Translations under genes and position numbers: made by a program | Source of the DNA: JACZST01 sp964195155 | Lineage (GTDB): Bacteria > Actinomycetota > Acidimicrobiia > Spongiisociales > UBA5794 | DNA: 19,060 bases | Reading direction: 5' to 3' | Assembly: GCA_964195155.1 (NCBI GenBank) | Contig: CAXMOP010000124.1 | Coordinates: 1 to 19,060 of the forward strand | Part shown: in pieces, positions 6,557 through 14,243 of the stretch | Layout of the letters: each line of letters opens with the position of its first letter | Numbering within the stretch: the first letter of the stretch is position 1 | Notes under the pieces: model-generated | The model's input: the letters and a program-made list of their open reading frames with translations, nothing else | What the model was told of the DNA's origin: nothing | Databases searched by the model: none

Positions 6557-8421
6557 CAGGCGATCTCCTTGGTGACCAGACGGATCTGGTCCTCGATCTC
6601 GACCGCCTTGAACGGGTCGCCCTCCACCTTGCTCAAGCTTTCGGTCTCCACGAGATACTCGGCTCGAATCAGCTTGGCGAGATGGCCGCTGTTCAGCTCC
6701 GGGATGAGGATCTTGTCTCTTCCCTCCAGGACCTCACCGAGGTTGGGTGGGAATGGATTGAGGTACTTGAGCTGTGCATGTGCCACCTCGAGACCGTCGT
6801 CTCGGGCCCTTATCGTCGCAGCGCGAATGGCACCAAAGGTCGAGCCCCATCCCAGTACGAGCAACGCCGCATCTTCATCCCCGTAGACCTCAAGCGGTGG
6901 AATGTCGTTGGCGATCGCTTCGATCTTGCGAGCCCGCAGCTCGGTCATCAACGCATGGTTCTCCGGGTCGTAGGAGACATTTCCGGTGAGGTTCTGCTTC
7001 TCCAACCCGCCCAGGCGGTGCTCGAGCCCGGGCGTGCCCGGTATCGCCCACGGACGCGCACCGGTGTCGGGGTCCCGCAGATAGGGAAGGAACACACTGC
7101 CCTCATTGGGCCTGGTTGCCTGCTCGACGGGGAACTCGGGCAGGTTGTCCAGGTCCGGCAGCCGCCACGGCTCCGACGCGTTGGCGATATATGCCTCGGA
7201 AAGAAGGATGACCGGCGTCATGTACTTGGTGGCGATACGAGCGGCCTCGATCGCGGTGGCGAAAGCGTCGGAGGGCGTCAACGCAGCGATCACCGGCAGC
7301 GGCACCTCGCCGGGACGCCCATACATGGCAAAGAGGAGGTCGGACTGTTCGGTGCTGGTCGGCATTCCCGTCGACGGTCCTGCGCGCATCACGTCGATCA
7401 CGATCAGCGGCAGCTCGGTGATGAAGGCAAGGGTGAGCATCTCCGATTTCAGAGCCATGCCCGGGCCGGAGGTCACCGTGACCCCGAGGTGACCGGTGAA
7501 TGAGGCGCCGAGGGCCGCACCGATGGCGGCGATCTCGTCCTCAGCTTGGAAGGTCTTGACGCCGAAGTGCCGCTGTCTGGACAGCAGCTCCAGCACCGGC
7601 GACGCCGGCGTGATGGGGTAGGCGCCGAGGAACAACTCGAGCTGTGCTGCTTTGGCTCCGGCGATGAGGCCCCAGGCCAGCGCCTGGTGGCCGTTGACGC
7701 TGGTGTACTCCCCCGCCGGGAGTGGCGCCGGGTTCACCACGTAGGTGTGGTGGAACTCCTCGGTGGTGATGCCGTAGTTGTACCCGGCGTGTAGGGCGGC
7801 CAGGTTGGCGTTGCTCACCGGTTCGCCTTCGCCGAACTTGTGGGTGACCCACGAATCGATCGGCTCGAGCGGGCGTTGGTACATCCACGACAGCAGGCCA
7901 AGGGCGAAGAAGTTCTTCGATCGCAGCACGGCGCGCCCGGTCACACCCGACCCGATCAGCGCCTCCTTGGTGAGCTCTTCCATCGGCGCCGTCAGCACGT
8001 GATAACCGTCGAGCGAGCCATCCTCCAGCGGGTTGGTCTCATACCCGGCCTTTTCCAGGTTCCGCTCGTTGAAAGCATCCGAGTTGGCGATGATCAACGC
8101 ACCCGGGCGCAGGTCGTCGAAATTCGCCTTGAGAGCGGCCGGGTTCATCGTCACCAGACAATCGGGGTGGTCGCCGGGGGTGAGGATGTCCCAGTCGGCG
8201 ATGTGCACCTGGAAGGCAGACACGCCGGCAATCGTCCCGGCCGGAGCGCGAATCTCGGCAGGGAAGTTGGGCAGGGTCGCCAGGTCGTTCCCGAACAGGG
8301 CGGAGGCGGCGGTGAACTGGGTGCCCGCGAGCTGCATTCCGTCGCCGGAGTCCCCGGCGAAGCGAATGACGACCTGTTCGAGGACGGTCGATTCGGCTCG
8401 ATCCTCGGTCTCGGTAGCCAC
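6556..8421 (-). CDS. korA: 2-oxoacid:ferredoxin oxidoreductase, fused gamma-alpha subunit (KorA type)
   Basis: The protein has 621 residues from the GTG at 8421. The frame stays open upstream to 8502, but GTG 8421 has a GGAGGG ribosome binding site nine bases before it, and the family match begins just after it. Residues 15-215 form the gamma domain (VVIRFAGDSGDGMQLAG, then NFPAEIRAPAGTIAGVSAFQ). Residues 245-621 form the alpha domain with the hallmark GAYPITPASP (YPITP at 268-272), the FQAEDEIAAIGAALGASFTG segment and SGPGMALKSEM. With KorB it makes the ferredoxin-linked 2-oxoglutarate (or related 2-oxoacid) oxidoreductase, which lets the TCA cycle run without, or beside, the NAD-linked dehydrogenase. 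It follows the amidase gene after 84 nt and is coupled to korB by a one-base overlap. Confidence 0.93.
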   Translation of the reverse strand: MATETEDRAESTVLEQVVIRFAGDSGDGMQLAGTQFTAASALFGNDLATLPNFPAEIRAPAGTIAGVSAFQVHIADWDILTPGDHPDCLVTMNPAALKANFDDLRPGALIIANSDAFNERNLEKAGYETNPLEDGSLDGYHVLTAPMEELTKEALIGSGVTGRAVLRSKNFFALGLLSWMYQRPLEPIDSWVTHKFGEGEPVSNANLAALHAGYNYGITTEEFHHTYVVNPAPLPAGEYTSVNGHQALAWGLIAGAKAAQLELFLGAYPITPASPVLELLSRQRHFGVKTFQAEDEIAAIGAALGASFTGHLGVTVTSGPGMALKSEMLTLAFITELPLIVIDVMRAGPSTGMPTSTEQSDLLFAMYGRPGEVPLPVIAALTPSDAFATAIEAARIATKYMTPVILLSEAYIANASEPWRLPDLDNLPEFPVEQATRPNEGSVFLPYLRDPDTGARPWAIPGTPGLEHRLGGLEKQNLTGNVSYDPENHALMTELRARKIEAIANDIPPLEVYGDEDAALLVLGWGSTFGAIRAATIRARDDGLEVAHAQLKYLNPFPPNLGEVLEGRDKILIPELNSGHLAKLIRAEYLVETESLSKVEGDPFKAVEIEDQIRLVTKEIA

Positions 8422-8430
8422 GGTGATTGG

Positions 8431-8436
8431 CCCTCC
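8431..8436 (-). promoter_or_regulatory. Ribosome binding site that sets the korA start
   Basis: On the minus strand GGAGGG lies nine bases upstream of the GTG at 8421. It supports this start over the GTG at 8502, which would add 27 residues unlike the family and place the start directly against the amidase stop. Confidence 0.7.
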
Positions 8437-8505
8437 GGATGCGGATGCGGGGCCGCCCCCCGCGTTGATTTCAAGTCTATGCCGAACAGCGTTTGTTCCC
8501 ACCGA

Positions 8506-9858
8506 CTAATCGAAGAAGATCGGCGGTCGTTCGACGCCGACCAGGCCGGCGTCCTCGAGCCCGATGCCGATGCCAAGCAGCCGGCTCTCACCGAGTCGCG
8601 GCCCGATGAGCTGGAGGCTCGCCGGGGGCGCACCCGAATCGGGGATGGGCAGGGCAAGGGACGGATTGCCGGCCCGGTTGACCGGCCAGGTGTAGGAGGA
8701 GAGCACGGTGCGGTGAAAGACGGCGTCGCCATCGATGTCGATGTTCGGGTCGCCGATCACCTTCCTCGTTGACCCCACCGTCGGCGTCGCCAGGACGTCG
8801 AACGATGCAAAAAGCCCGGCGAGTGTCTCCTGGGCCTCCGCGTCCCAGCCCAGCACCTCTTGGGCATAGCGGCGAGGAACCGCCTCGGCGTCTCGAAGAC
8901 GGCGAGCGACGTCCGCGCCGTAGCGATCGGCATGCTCGGGCCATCGTTTCCGGTGGGTCTCGAGGATCTCCACCGAGACAGCGCCGGCGGCGACCTCGGT
9001 GATCTTCAGCCCCGGTGCGTCAACCTCCTCGATCGAGGCTCCGGTACTGGCAATGCGCTCCAGAACCTCTGCGAAGGCGGCACCGGTCGCCCCATCGAGC
9101 GCCGCGGCGTTCCACTGCGCGGGAACGCCGATTCGCAGAGTCGCCGGGTCGCTTGGCTCACCGCTGCGATCGACGCCGGCCATCACGCGGTACATCGCTG
9201 TGAGGTCGGCCACACTTCTGGCGATGGGGCCGACGGTGTCGAGCGAAGGGGCGAGCGGAGTGACGCCGGTCAGCGGAACCCGGCCGTAGGTGACCTTCAA
9301 CCCGACGACGCCACACAGCGCGGCGGGGACCCGTACCGACCCGCCGGTGTCGGTCCCGACTGCGGCAGCCACCACACCCGCGGCAACCGAAGCCCCCGAC
9401 CCGCCGGATGACCCGCCCGGCGACAGATTCGTGTCCCACGGGTTGCGCACCGGACCAAAGTGCTCGTTCTCAGAGGTGAACCCGTAGGCGAACTCGTGGA
9501 GCCCGTTGCGACCGATGATGACCGCACCGGCGTCCTCGAGCCGGGTGACCACGGTGGCCGATCGATCCGGCACCTCCGGCTCGAAGGCGGCACCGTTCGT
9601 GGTGGGAATACCTTCCTGGTCGATCAGATCCTTGAGCCCGATCGGGACCCCGGCCAGGGGGCCGGGATCGCTCCCCGCCTCGACCATCCGATCGATCGAC
9701 GCGGCGCGTTCCCTGGCGCCGTCGGTGTCGATGAAGGTGAAGGCGTTGAGCTCGGCCTGAGAGCGCTCGGCGCCACCAATGGCGGCCTCGATGAGTTCGG
9801 CAGCGGGGACCTCACCGGAGCGCACCGCCGCGACGAGCTCTGCTATCGGCCCGCTCAC
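8506..9858 (-). CDS. Amidase signature family hydrolase
   Basis: The protein has 450 residues from a GTG start. The Ser-cisSer-Lys catalytic triad of the amidase signature family is complete: Lys76 in VPIGLKDLID, cis-Ser150 in LSPGGSSGGSG and nucleophile Ser174 in GTDTGGSVRVPA. The spacing is the same as in GatA (24 residues between the two serines). The family hydrolyses carboxamides, including Glu-tRNA(Gln) amidation by GatA, aryl and aliphatic amides and cyclic amides. The chain is shorter than typical GatA, and no gatB or gatC lies nearby, so a stand-alone amidase is more likely. Its start lies four bases after the stop of the DUF3048 lipoprotein gene, so the two are probably cotranslated. 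The physiological substrate is unknown. Confidence 0.85.
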   Translation of the reverse strand: MSGPIAELVAAVRSGEVPAAELIEAAIGGAERSQAELNAFTFIDTDGARERAASIDRMVEAGSDPGPLAGVPIGLKDLIDQEGIPTTNGAAFEPEVPDRSATVVTRLEDAGAVIIGRNGLHEFAYGFTSENEHFGPVRNPWDTNLSPGGSSGGSGASVAAGVVAAAVGTDTGGSVRVPAALCGVVGLKVTYGRVPLTGVTPLAPSLDTVGPIARSVADLTAMYRVMAGVDRSGEPSDPATLRIGVPAQWNAAALDGATGAAFAEVLERIASTGASIEEVDAPGLKITEVAAGAVSVEILETHRKRWPEHADRYGADVARRLRDAEAVPRRYAQEVLGWDAEAQETLAGLFASFDVLATPTVGSTRKVIGDPNIDIDGDAVFHRTVLSSYTWPVNRAGNPSLALPIPDSGAPPASLQLIGPRLGESRLLGIGIGLEDAGLVGVERPPIFFD

Positions 9859-9862
9859 GGGC

Positions 9863-10924
9863 TTACCAGCTAACGGTGCGGTTGTCCGGGAACACGGCGA
9901 TCCACAGCCGGCCCGGTTCGAGCACGATCGGTGATCCGTCGGCGGTGGTCAGCTCGAAGGTGTCGGTGATCTCTGGTCTGGACCACTGCCCGGTGATCAC
10001 GCCGCCGTTGGTAAAGACCAGCGCCTCGCCGGTGCCGGTGGTCTCGGTGGCGGGGACCGACGAGCCGCTCGAGCCCGAGGCCGTGAATTTGCGGCCCATC
10101 AGCACCACGATGGTGTCGAAGGCGATCTGGCCCTCGTTGAAGTCGGAGTCGACCCAGTGGTGCGGCCGGGTGCCGTAGAAGCGCCGGTACTGATCGCCGT
10201 CGTAGCGCCAGACGACATCGGGTTGGTCTGACCAGTCAAACGTGATCTTCGAGGCGAAGTCGTTCGGCGGCGTCGGTTCATCACCGAACAGAAACAACGG
10301 CGGTGGCGGGTCGTCGTCCATCCCCCGGCCGTCCGCCGCTTGGCGGATCGCTTCCGTGCTGGCATACAGGTTGTGCGGCGCCGCCCGGTGCGACATCCGG
10401 TAGGTGGTGGCCCCGGTATCACCGATGATCGGGGTGCCGTCGTTGCGGTAGATGGCAAGGATCCAGTCCTGACCGCCGGAGATCTGCAGCGGGCCGCCGA
10501 GCGGTCGGATCAACTTGGAGTCGGTGGGTCGAGCCGATCGGACGGGACCGACGAAGGTGCTGTCGGACTGATGGAACAGGGCGATGAACCGGGTCAGGCC
10601 GGCTTCAACCAGTACCTCGTACACCGAATCGGCTTCCTGGATGCCGGACTGGGGCCTGGCGCTTGGGTGGTTGTCTACCTTCACCGCAAGGGCACGCCGA
10701 TCCTCGGTGCCGGGTTCGCCGGGCAGCCCGTTGAGCGTATCTGCGACCTCGATTGCAGCCACCGCGGTGGTCGGCGTGGTGCCCGCCGAAGTCGTCGTCG
10801 TGGTGGTCTCGGTGGCTGCGGTGGTCGTCGTCGGGCTGGTTGTTGTCGTACTGGGCTCGCTGCTGGAGCAAGCGGCCGCAAACAGCGCGGCGACAACGAG
10901 AAGAGTGGAGGATCGAAGGAGCAT
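9863..10924 (-). CDS. DUF3048 (YerB-like) lipoprotein
   Basis: The protein has 353 residues from the ATG at 10924. The frame is open further upstream, but that part overlaps the VanW gene and lacks a signal peptide. Residues 1-19 are a lipoprotein signal ending FAAAC with Cys19 as the lipidated residue. A Thr-rich linker (25-55) follows. The DUF3048 domain is clear: RRALAVKVDNHPSARPQSG at 76-94, ADSVYEVLVEAGLTRFIALF at 98-117 and VGPVRSARPTD at 125-135, with the C-terminal part ending in ALVFTNGGVITGQW and GRLWIAVFPDNRTVSW. Relatives such as Bacillus YerB are membrane-anchored envelope proteins of unknown biochemical role. The gene follows the VanW gene after 41 nt and precedes the amidase by four bases. 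No convincing ribosome binding site is seen before the ATG. Confidence 0.88.
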   Translation of the reverse strand: MLLRSSTLLVVAALFAAACSSSEPSTTTTSPTTTTAATETTTTTTSAGTTPTTAVAAIEVADTLNGLPGEPGTEDRRALAVKVDNHPSARPQSGIQEADSVYEVLVEAGLTRFIALFHQSDSTFVGPVRSARPTDSKLIRPLGGPLQISGGQDWILAIYRNDGTPIIGDTGATTYRMSHRAAPHNLYASTEAIRQAADGRGMDDDPPPPLFLFGDEPTPPNDFASKITFDWSDQPDVVWRYDGDQYRRFYGTRPHHWVDSDFNEGQIAFDTIVVLMGRKFTASGSSGSSVPATETTGTGEALVFTNGGVITGQWSRPEITDTFELTTADGSPIVLEPGRLWIAVFPDNRTVSW

Positions 10925-10965
10925 CGTCGGGTGAGTGTATTGAGCCTTGCCCCCAACGCAATGGC

Positions 10966-12513
10966 TTAGATCGGGTTCGGGCCACCACCGCCGCCACCAC
11001 CGCCGCCACCGGAGCCGCCCCCGCCCGAGCCGCCACCGCCCGACGGAGGCTCCGAGACTTGGTCTTCGCGCGGGATCCCCCGGTAGGTGTGCGACCACGA
11101 TTCGGTGCTGCTGGTGCCGTTGGCGTAACGGATGATGCGGGTTACTCGCACCCTGCCGCCGTCGGCCGTGGTGGCGTTGCCGCTCAACCCGGCACTGACC
11201 ACCCTGCGCTCGTTGTTGCCGTACAGCCGCACCGTGACGCTGGTGGAGGTGTATGACGTCTCGATACGGACCGGGTCCACGGTGTCGTTGCGGAATATCA
11301 CATCCGGAAACGGGTGGAGCAGCGTGGCTTCGCGGCCCATCGGGTAGCGGGAGAACCAGATGCTGTGAGGACGGTGCGATACCTCGTCGTATCCGGCGAA
11401 GAACACCGCGTTGTACAACGTGGTGGCGAACTGGCTGACACCACCGCCGACGTTCAATGGATGATCACAGCAGTACAACTCGCCGCCGATGATCGCCCCG
11501 GCCCTGAGGTAGCCCTTGGCCGTCGTGCGGATTCCGGCGCGGTCGTTGAGCGAAAAGGTCTCTCCGGGGAGCACCACCACGCCGTCGGCGGCATCGGCGA
11601 TGATGTGGATGTTGGTGACGCGGTTCTGGCAACACGAGTGGAAGGTGGTGAACGAGCCGGCGAGGAACTCGTCGCGCGGGGGTGCCGGGTCCCCGCCCGG
11701 GAGCGGGCCAAACGTTCCGGCGACCGGAACCATGCGAAAGGCTCCGTAGAGGAACTCATCGTCGGCGGCCCCGGGGGTGTTGGTGTAGATCAGAAACATC
11801 TTGCCCTGCGAGGGCCGCAGCACTCCCGGGCTGTCTGCGCCGCCACCCAACCAGTCCCCGGCAATCAGGCGGTCGCCCGGATCACCGAAGATGAACGAGT
11901 CGTCAGCCGCGCCCGTGCGGTGGCTGTTCAGGTAGTAGACGAGCCCGGTCGATTCGCGATGGAGCCCCACGGTGGTGGTGCCGTCGCCGTTGAAGTCGCC
12001 GGCGAACGGTTGGTCGCCCCGGTCGCCGAACAGGTAGTCGATGTCGGCGGCCCCGAGGCCATCGTCACTGCTGCCCAGATCGTTGATGATGTAGAACCGG
12101 GCCTGCGATGGCCGGTAGATCGAAACGGTGTCACAGCCATCGTCGTTGAAGTCTCCCGCCAGCGGCACGTCACCCGGGTCACCGAAGAAGAAGCGGACAT
12201 CGGCGACACCCTGGCTGTTGCTGTTGCGCAGATAGACGAACCCGTCGCTCTGCCGGTAGAGCCCAGGGGTGTCCACGCCGTCGCAATCCCAGTCGCCCAT
12301 GATCGGGAAGTCGTCGGGGTTCCCGTAGTAGAAGCTGGTCGTGGCACCGGTCGAGGGGTCGCGCAGCCACCAGAGGCCAGAGGTCGTGTCGACGACACCG
12401 ACCCCGGATGGGTCCTCTTCGGCCGCAGCCGCCGGTCCGGCTGCCAACATCCACAGCACGACCACGGCGAGGAAGAAGATGGGCGCGGCGAACCGTGTGG
12501 CTGCGGATGGCAT
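10966..12513 (-). CDS. Secreted VanW-domain protein with N-terminal GDWDGDG repeats and poly-Gly tail
   Basis: The protein has 515 residues from ATG 12513. Residues 1-31 form a signal peptide ending AAGPAAAA. Residues 41-268 hold four and a half units of a 47-52-residue repeat with the core GDWDCDGVDTPGLYR (73), GDFNDDGCDTVSIYRPS (120), GDFNGDGTTTVGLH (172) and GDWLGGGADSPGVLRPS (219). This repeat is related to VCBS/FG-GAP beta-propeller blades, and its Asp-rich loops suggest calcium. The VanW domain covers about 285-435: NRVTNIHIIADA, LPGETFSLNDRAG at 315-327, YLRAGAIIGGE and GGGVSQFATTLYNAVFFAG at 356-374. VanW domains occur in glycopeptide-resistance loci and in wall-associated proteins; their reaction is not settled. 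The C-terminus is a Gly/Ser tail (491-511) ending PNPI. An extended upstream reading to 12705 was rejected for lack of a signal peptide at its start. Confidence 0.88.
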   Translation of the reverse strand: MPSAATRFAAPIFFLAVVVLWMLAAGPAAAAEEDPSGVGVVDTTSGLWWLRDPSTGATTSFYYGNPDDFPIMGDWDCDGVDTPGLYRQSDGFVYLRNSNSQGVADVRFFFGDPGDVPLAGDFNDDGCDTVSIYRPSQARFYIINDLGSSDDGLGAADIDYLFGDRGDQPFAGDFNGDGTTTVGLHRESTGLVYYLNSHRTGAADDSFIFGDPGDRLIAGDWLGGGADSPGVLRPSQGKMFLIYTNTPGAADDEFLYGAFRMVPVAGTFGPLPGGDPAPPRDEFLAGSFTTFHSCCQNRVTNIHIIADAADGVVVLPGETFSLNDRAGIRTTAKGYLRAGAIIGGELYCCDHPLNVGGGVSQFATTLYNAVFFAGYDEVSHRPHSIWFSRYPMGREATLLHPFPDVIFRNDTVDPVRIETSYTSTSVTVRLYGNNERRVVSAGLSGNATTADGGRVRVTRIIRYANGTSSTESWSHTYRGIPREDQVSEPPSGGGGSGGGGSGGGGGGGGGGPNPI

Positions 12514-12659
12514 CGAGCTCAGATTAGAACGATCTTCCCGGTTGCGAGTGCCGGGCGGCGTTTGGTCGACGACACGGTCAACGAAAGTTCGCCTCGCATT
12601 CGTCTGGAGGCTGGAGAGACACGGGACCGCGCCAGGTGCGGTGGACGCCGCCGGCAACG

Positions 12660-13364
12660 TCAGCGCGGCCGCCGCCATACCTGTTGCACGACGCGGCGGC
12701 ACCAACGTGGTGTCGCAACCGCGGCCGCGTACCGCGGGTCCACATCGAGGTCCTGGACGATCAGCCGGGCCAGGAACCGGCGGTGCGGTGCGGCAATCGA
12801 CACCGGCGATGTGCCACCGACCTCGAGCTGATCGAATCGATCGTCGATCCCGGTGCCAAGCGCCTTCACAACGGACTCCTTGCGTACCCAGTGCCGTATG
12901 GCTTGGTGCACAGATCCAGGCTCCGCGAGCTTGGTGCTTTCAACGGCGTCGATTCCGAGAGCTGTGGCACTTGGAGTGGCATATGACTGAACGTCGATGC
13001 CAACCGGTGCCGCTCGGGTGAGTCCGATCAGCGCAAGGTCAGCGTCGTGACTCATGTTGAACGTGAGCCCCGACCAGCGCCGCATGCCACCCAGCCCGGG
13101 CTTTCCCAGTGGCGAGGTCGTGATGCGAATCGCACCCGGTTCGAGTCCTGTGTAGACGCCGAGCAACGACCGCAACACCCCGTGGGCAGCGATGTAACGA
13201 TCGCGATCCGCCGAGAAATAGAAAGACCGAGAGCGGTCCTGCTCGGCCGAGTCCAGGTAGCCCGCCAGCAAGTCGATCACCGGCATCGACTCGGAGAGCG
13301 GCGTCACCCAGACATGCACCTCACCGAAGCGGAGTCGAGGAGCGTCAGAGCCGGAAGCGGTCAT
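12660..13364 (-). CDS. Sfp-type 4'-phosphopantetheinyl transferase
   Basis: The enzyme transfers the phosphopantetheine arm of CoA to a serine on acyl- or peptidyl-carrier proteins. The 234 residues from ATG 13364 contain GEVHVWV near the start and RYIAAHGVLRSLLG at 56-69. They also contain SPLGKPGL at 84-91, FNMSHDADLALIGL at 102-115, VGIDVQ at 121-126 and WVRKESVVKALGTG at 159-172. These are the standard Sfp-family motifs in order. The metal ligands should be Asp, Glu, Glu; here they read Asp124, Gln126 and Glu163, so the middle acid is an amide. An alternative ATG at 13385 adds seven residues, and neither start has a clear ribosome binding site. No carrier protein, polyketide or peptide synthase lies in the window. 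It is followed after 146 nt by the VanW gene. Confidence 0.85.
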   Translation of the reverse strand: MTASGSDAPRLRFGEVHVWVTPLSESMPVIDLLAGYLDSAEQDRSRSFYFSADRDRYIAAHGVLRSLLGVYTGLEPGAIRITTSPLGKPGLGGMRRWSGLTFNMSHDADLALIGLTRAAPVGIDVQSYATPSATALGIDAVESTKLAEPGSVHQAIRHWVRKESVVKALGTGIDDRFDQLEVGGTSPVSIAAPHRRFLARLIVQDLDVDPRYAAAVATPRWCRRVVQQVWRRPR

Positions 13365-13543
13365 GGCCAACGATTGCCCGATCATGATGGGATGCAGGAC
13401 CGCACGGTAGCCCGGGCACCGGTTCATCCCTTTTGTGAGGATGGCCTGCCTTGGCGGCCGGCGAATCGTCGAAAGCCGTGCGTTGGGGGAAGTGCGCGAT
13501 TCTGGATCCCGATGAAATCCCGCCCGATGTCGACTGCCGGGGG

Positions 13544-14119
13544 TCAAGCCTTGCGCGCTAGCGCCACCGTTTCGTTGTGCCTGAATACTTTCCCGGTGGC
13601 TCTCGGGAACGGAAACGACGCGATCGAGATCGGCTCGATGCCATTGCGGCTCTGGATGCGATCGATGGAGGCTTCGTCGACGAATTCGACATGGGTGGGG
13701 TCCGAGGCGTATCCCGTTTCCTGGGGGACGATGATCACCACCTTTCCTCCTGGCTTCAGGTACGACAGGTAGTCACCGACGAGAGCCTCGGCCTCGGCGT
13801 TCGTCATGTGCTCGAGTACGTGGGCGAACAGGAGGCTGTCGTAGGACTCGGGCGTGGCGTCCGGGCTGGTGGGGAACTCGTCGGCCGCATATGCGGTCAG
13901 ACCGCGCTGTCTTGCCGCAGCCACCGAGTGTGGGTTGGTGTCGACGCCGACGCCGTTGCCGTCAAGATGTTCGAGGTTGCGCCCAATGCCGCACCCGACA
14001 TCGAGGGTATAGCCCAGATCGAGCCGCCGGATGTTCCAGCGATAGGGAGCCTGCACGAGAGCCGTCGGCTTCCATCGCGACCCGACCAGTCGTTCGGTAT
14101 AGGCGGCGTCGTCGTCCAC
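13544..14119 (-). CDS. Class I SAM-dependent methyltransferase (type 11-like)
   Basis: The protein has 191 residues from a GTG start. It shows the Rossmann SAM-binding motif LDVGCGIGRNLEHL at 39-52, the acidic end of strand 2 GVDTNPHSVAAAR (Asp60), and FAHVLEHMTNAEAEALVGDY, typical of the UbiE/type 11 group. It also has LKPGGKVVIIVP before the final strands. The HVEFVDEASID segment is common in enzymes acting on lipid, quinone or sugar acceptors, but the acceptor cannot be assigned. It is the first of the long minus-strand run and is divergent from the SpoIID-domain gene. The 3' end is 179 nt from the phosphopantetheinyl transferase start. Confidence 0.83.
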   Translation of the reverse strand: MDDDAAYTERLVGSRWKPTALVQAPYRWNIRRLDLGYTLDVGCGIGRNLEHLDGNGVGVDTNPHSVAAARQRGLTAYAADEFPTSPDATPESYDSLLFAHVLEHMTNAEAEALVGDYLSYLKPGGKVVIIVPQETGYASDPTHVEFVDEASIDRIQSRNGIEPISIASFPFPRATGKVFRHNETVALARKA

Positions 14120-14243
14120 GCCCGACAGGTTACGTCCGCTCCTGCTCGACGCCCGCGACTCGCGGCTTGACTACGCGGCCAACTGCACCAGACTGCACCC
14201 TTGAGAACCTCAACCCGGCCAGGGATGGGTCGATATTCTTTTG
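14120..14243. other. Divergent intergenic region, probable promoter area
   Basis: This 124-nt region separates two divergent starts and must hold promoters for both. A TATTCT hexamer (14234-14239) sits just before the ATG of the SpoIID gene but without a well-placed -35 box. One single copy of the GAGTCGC heptamer occurs on the minus strand near 14155-14164; it is not an array. No operator is convincing. Confidence 0.35.

Noticed and set aside
5768..6886. Long plus-strand open frame opposite korB and korA
   Set aside because: The minus-strand reading has all cluster ligands and thiamine diphosphate motifs; the antisense frame has none.
8422..8502. N-terminal extension of KorA from a GTG at 8502
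   Set aside because: The 27 added residues are low-complexity Gly/Ala/Ser, and a good ribosome binding site supports GTG 8421.
8506..9858. Glutamyl-tRNA amidotransferase subunit A (gatA)
   Set aside because: The catalytic triad matches, but the chain is shorter than usual, and gatB/gatC are absent; only the broader amidase family is supported.
11314..12831. Long plus-strand open frame (about 500 codons) opposite the VanW gene
   Set aside because: It is antisense to a gene with clear domains and signal peptide, has no recognisable motif, and follows from GC-rich codon bias.
14155..14164. Third heptamer array in the divergent promoter region
   Set aside because: Only one GAGTCGC-like unit is present, with no hairpin module nearby; chance is sufficient.
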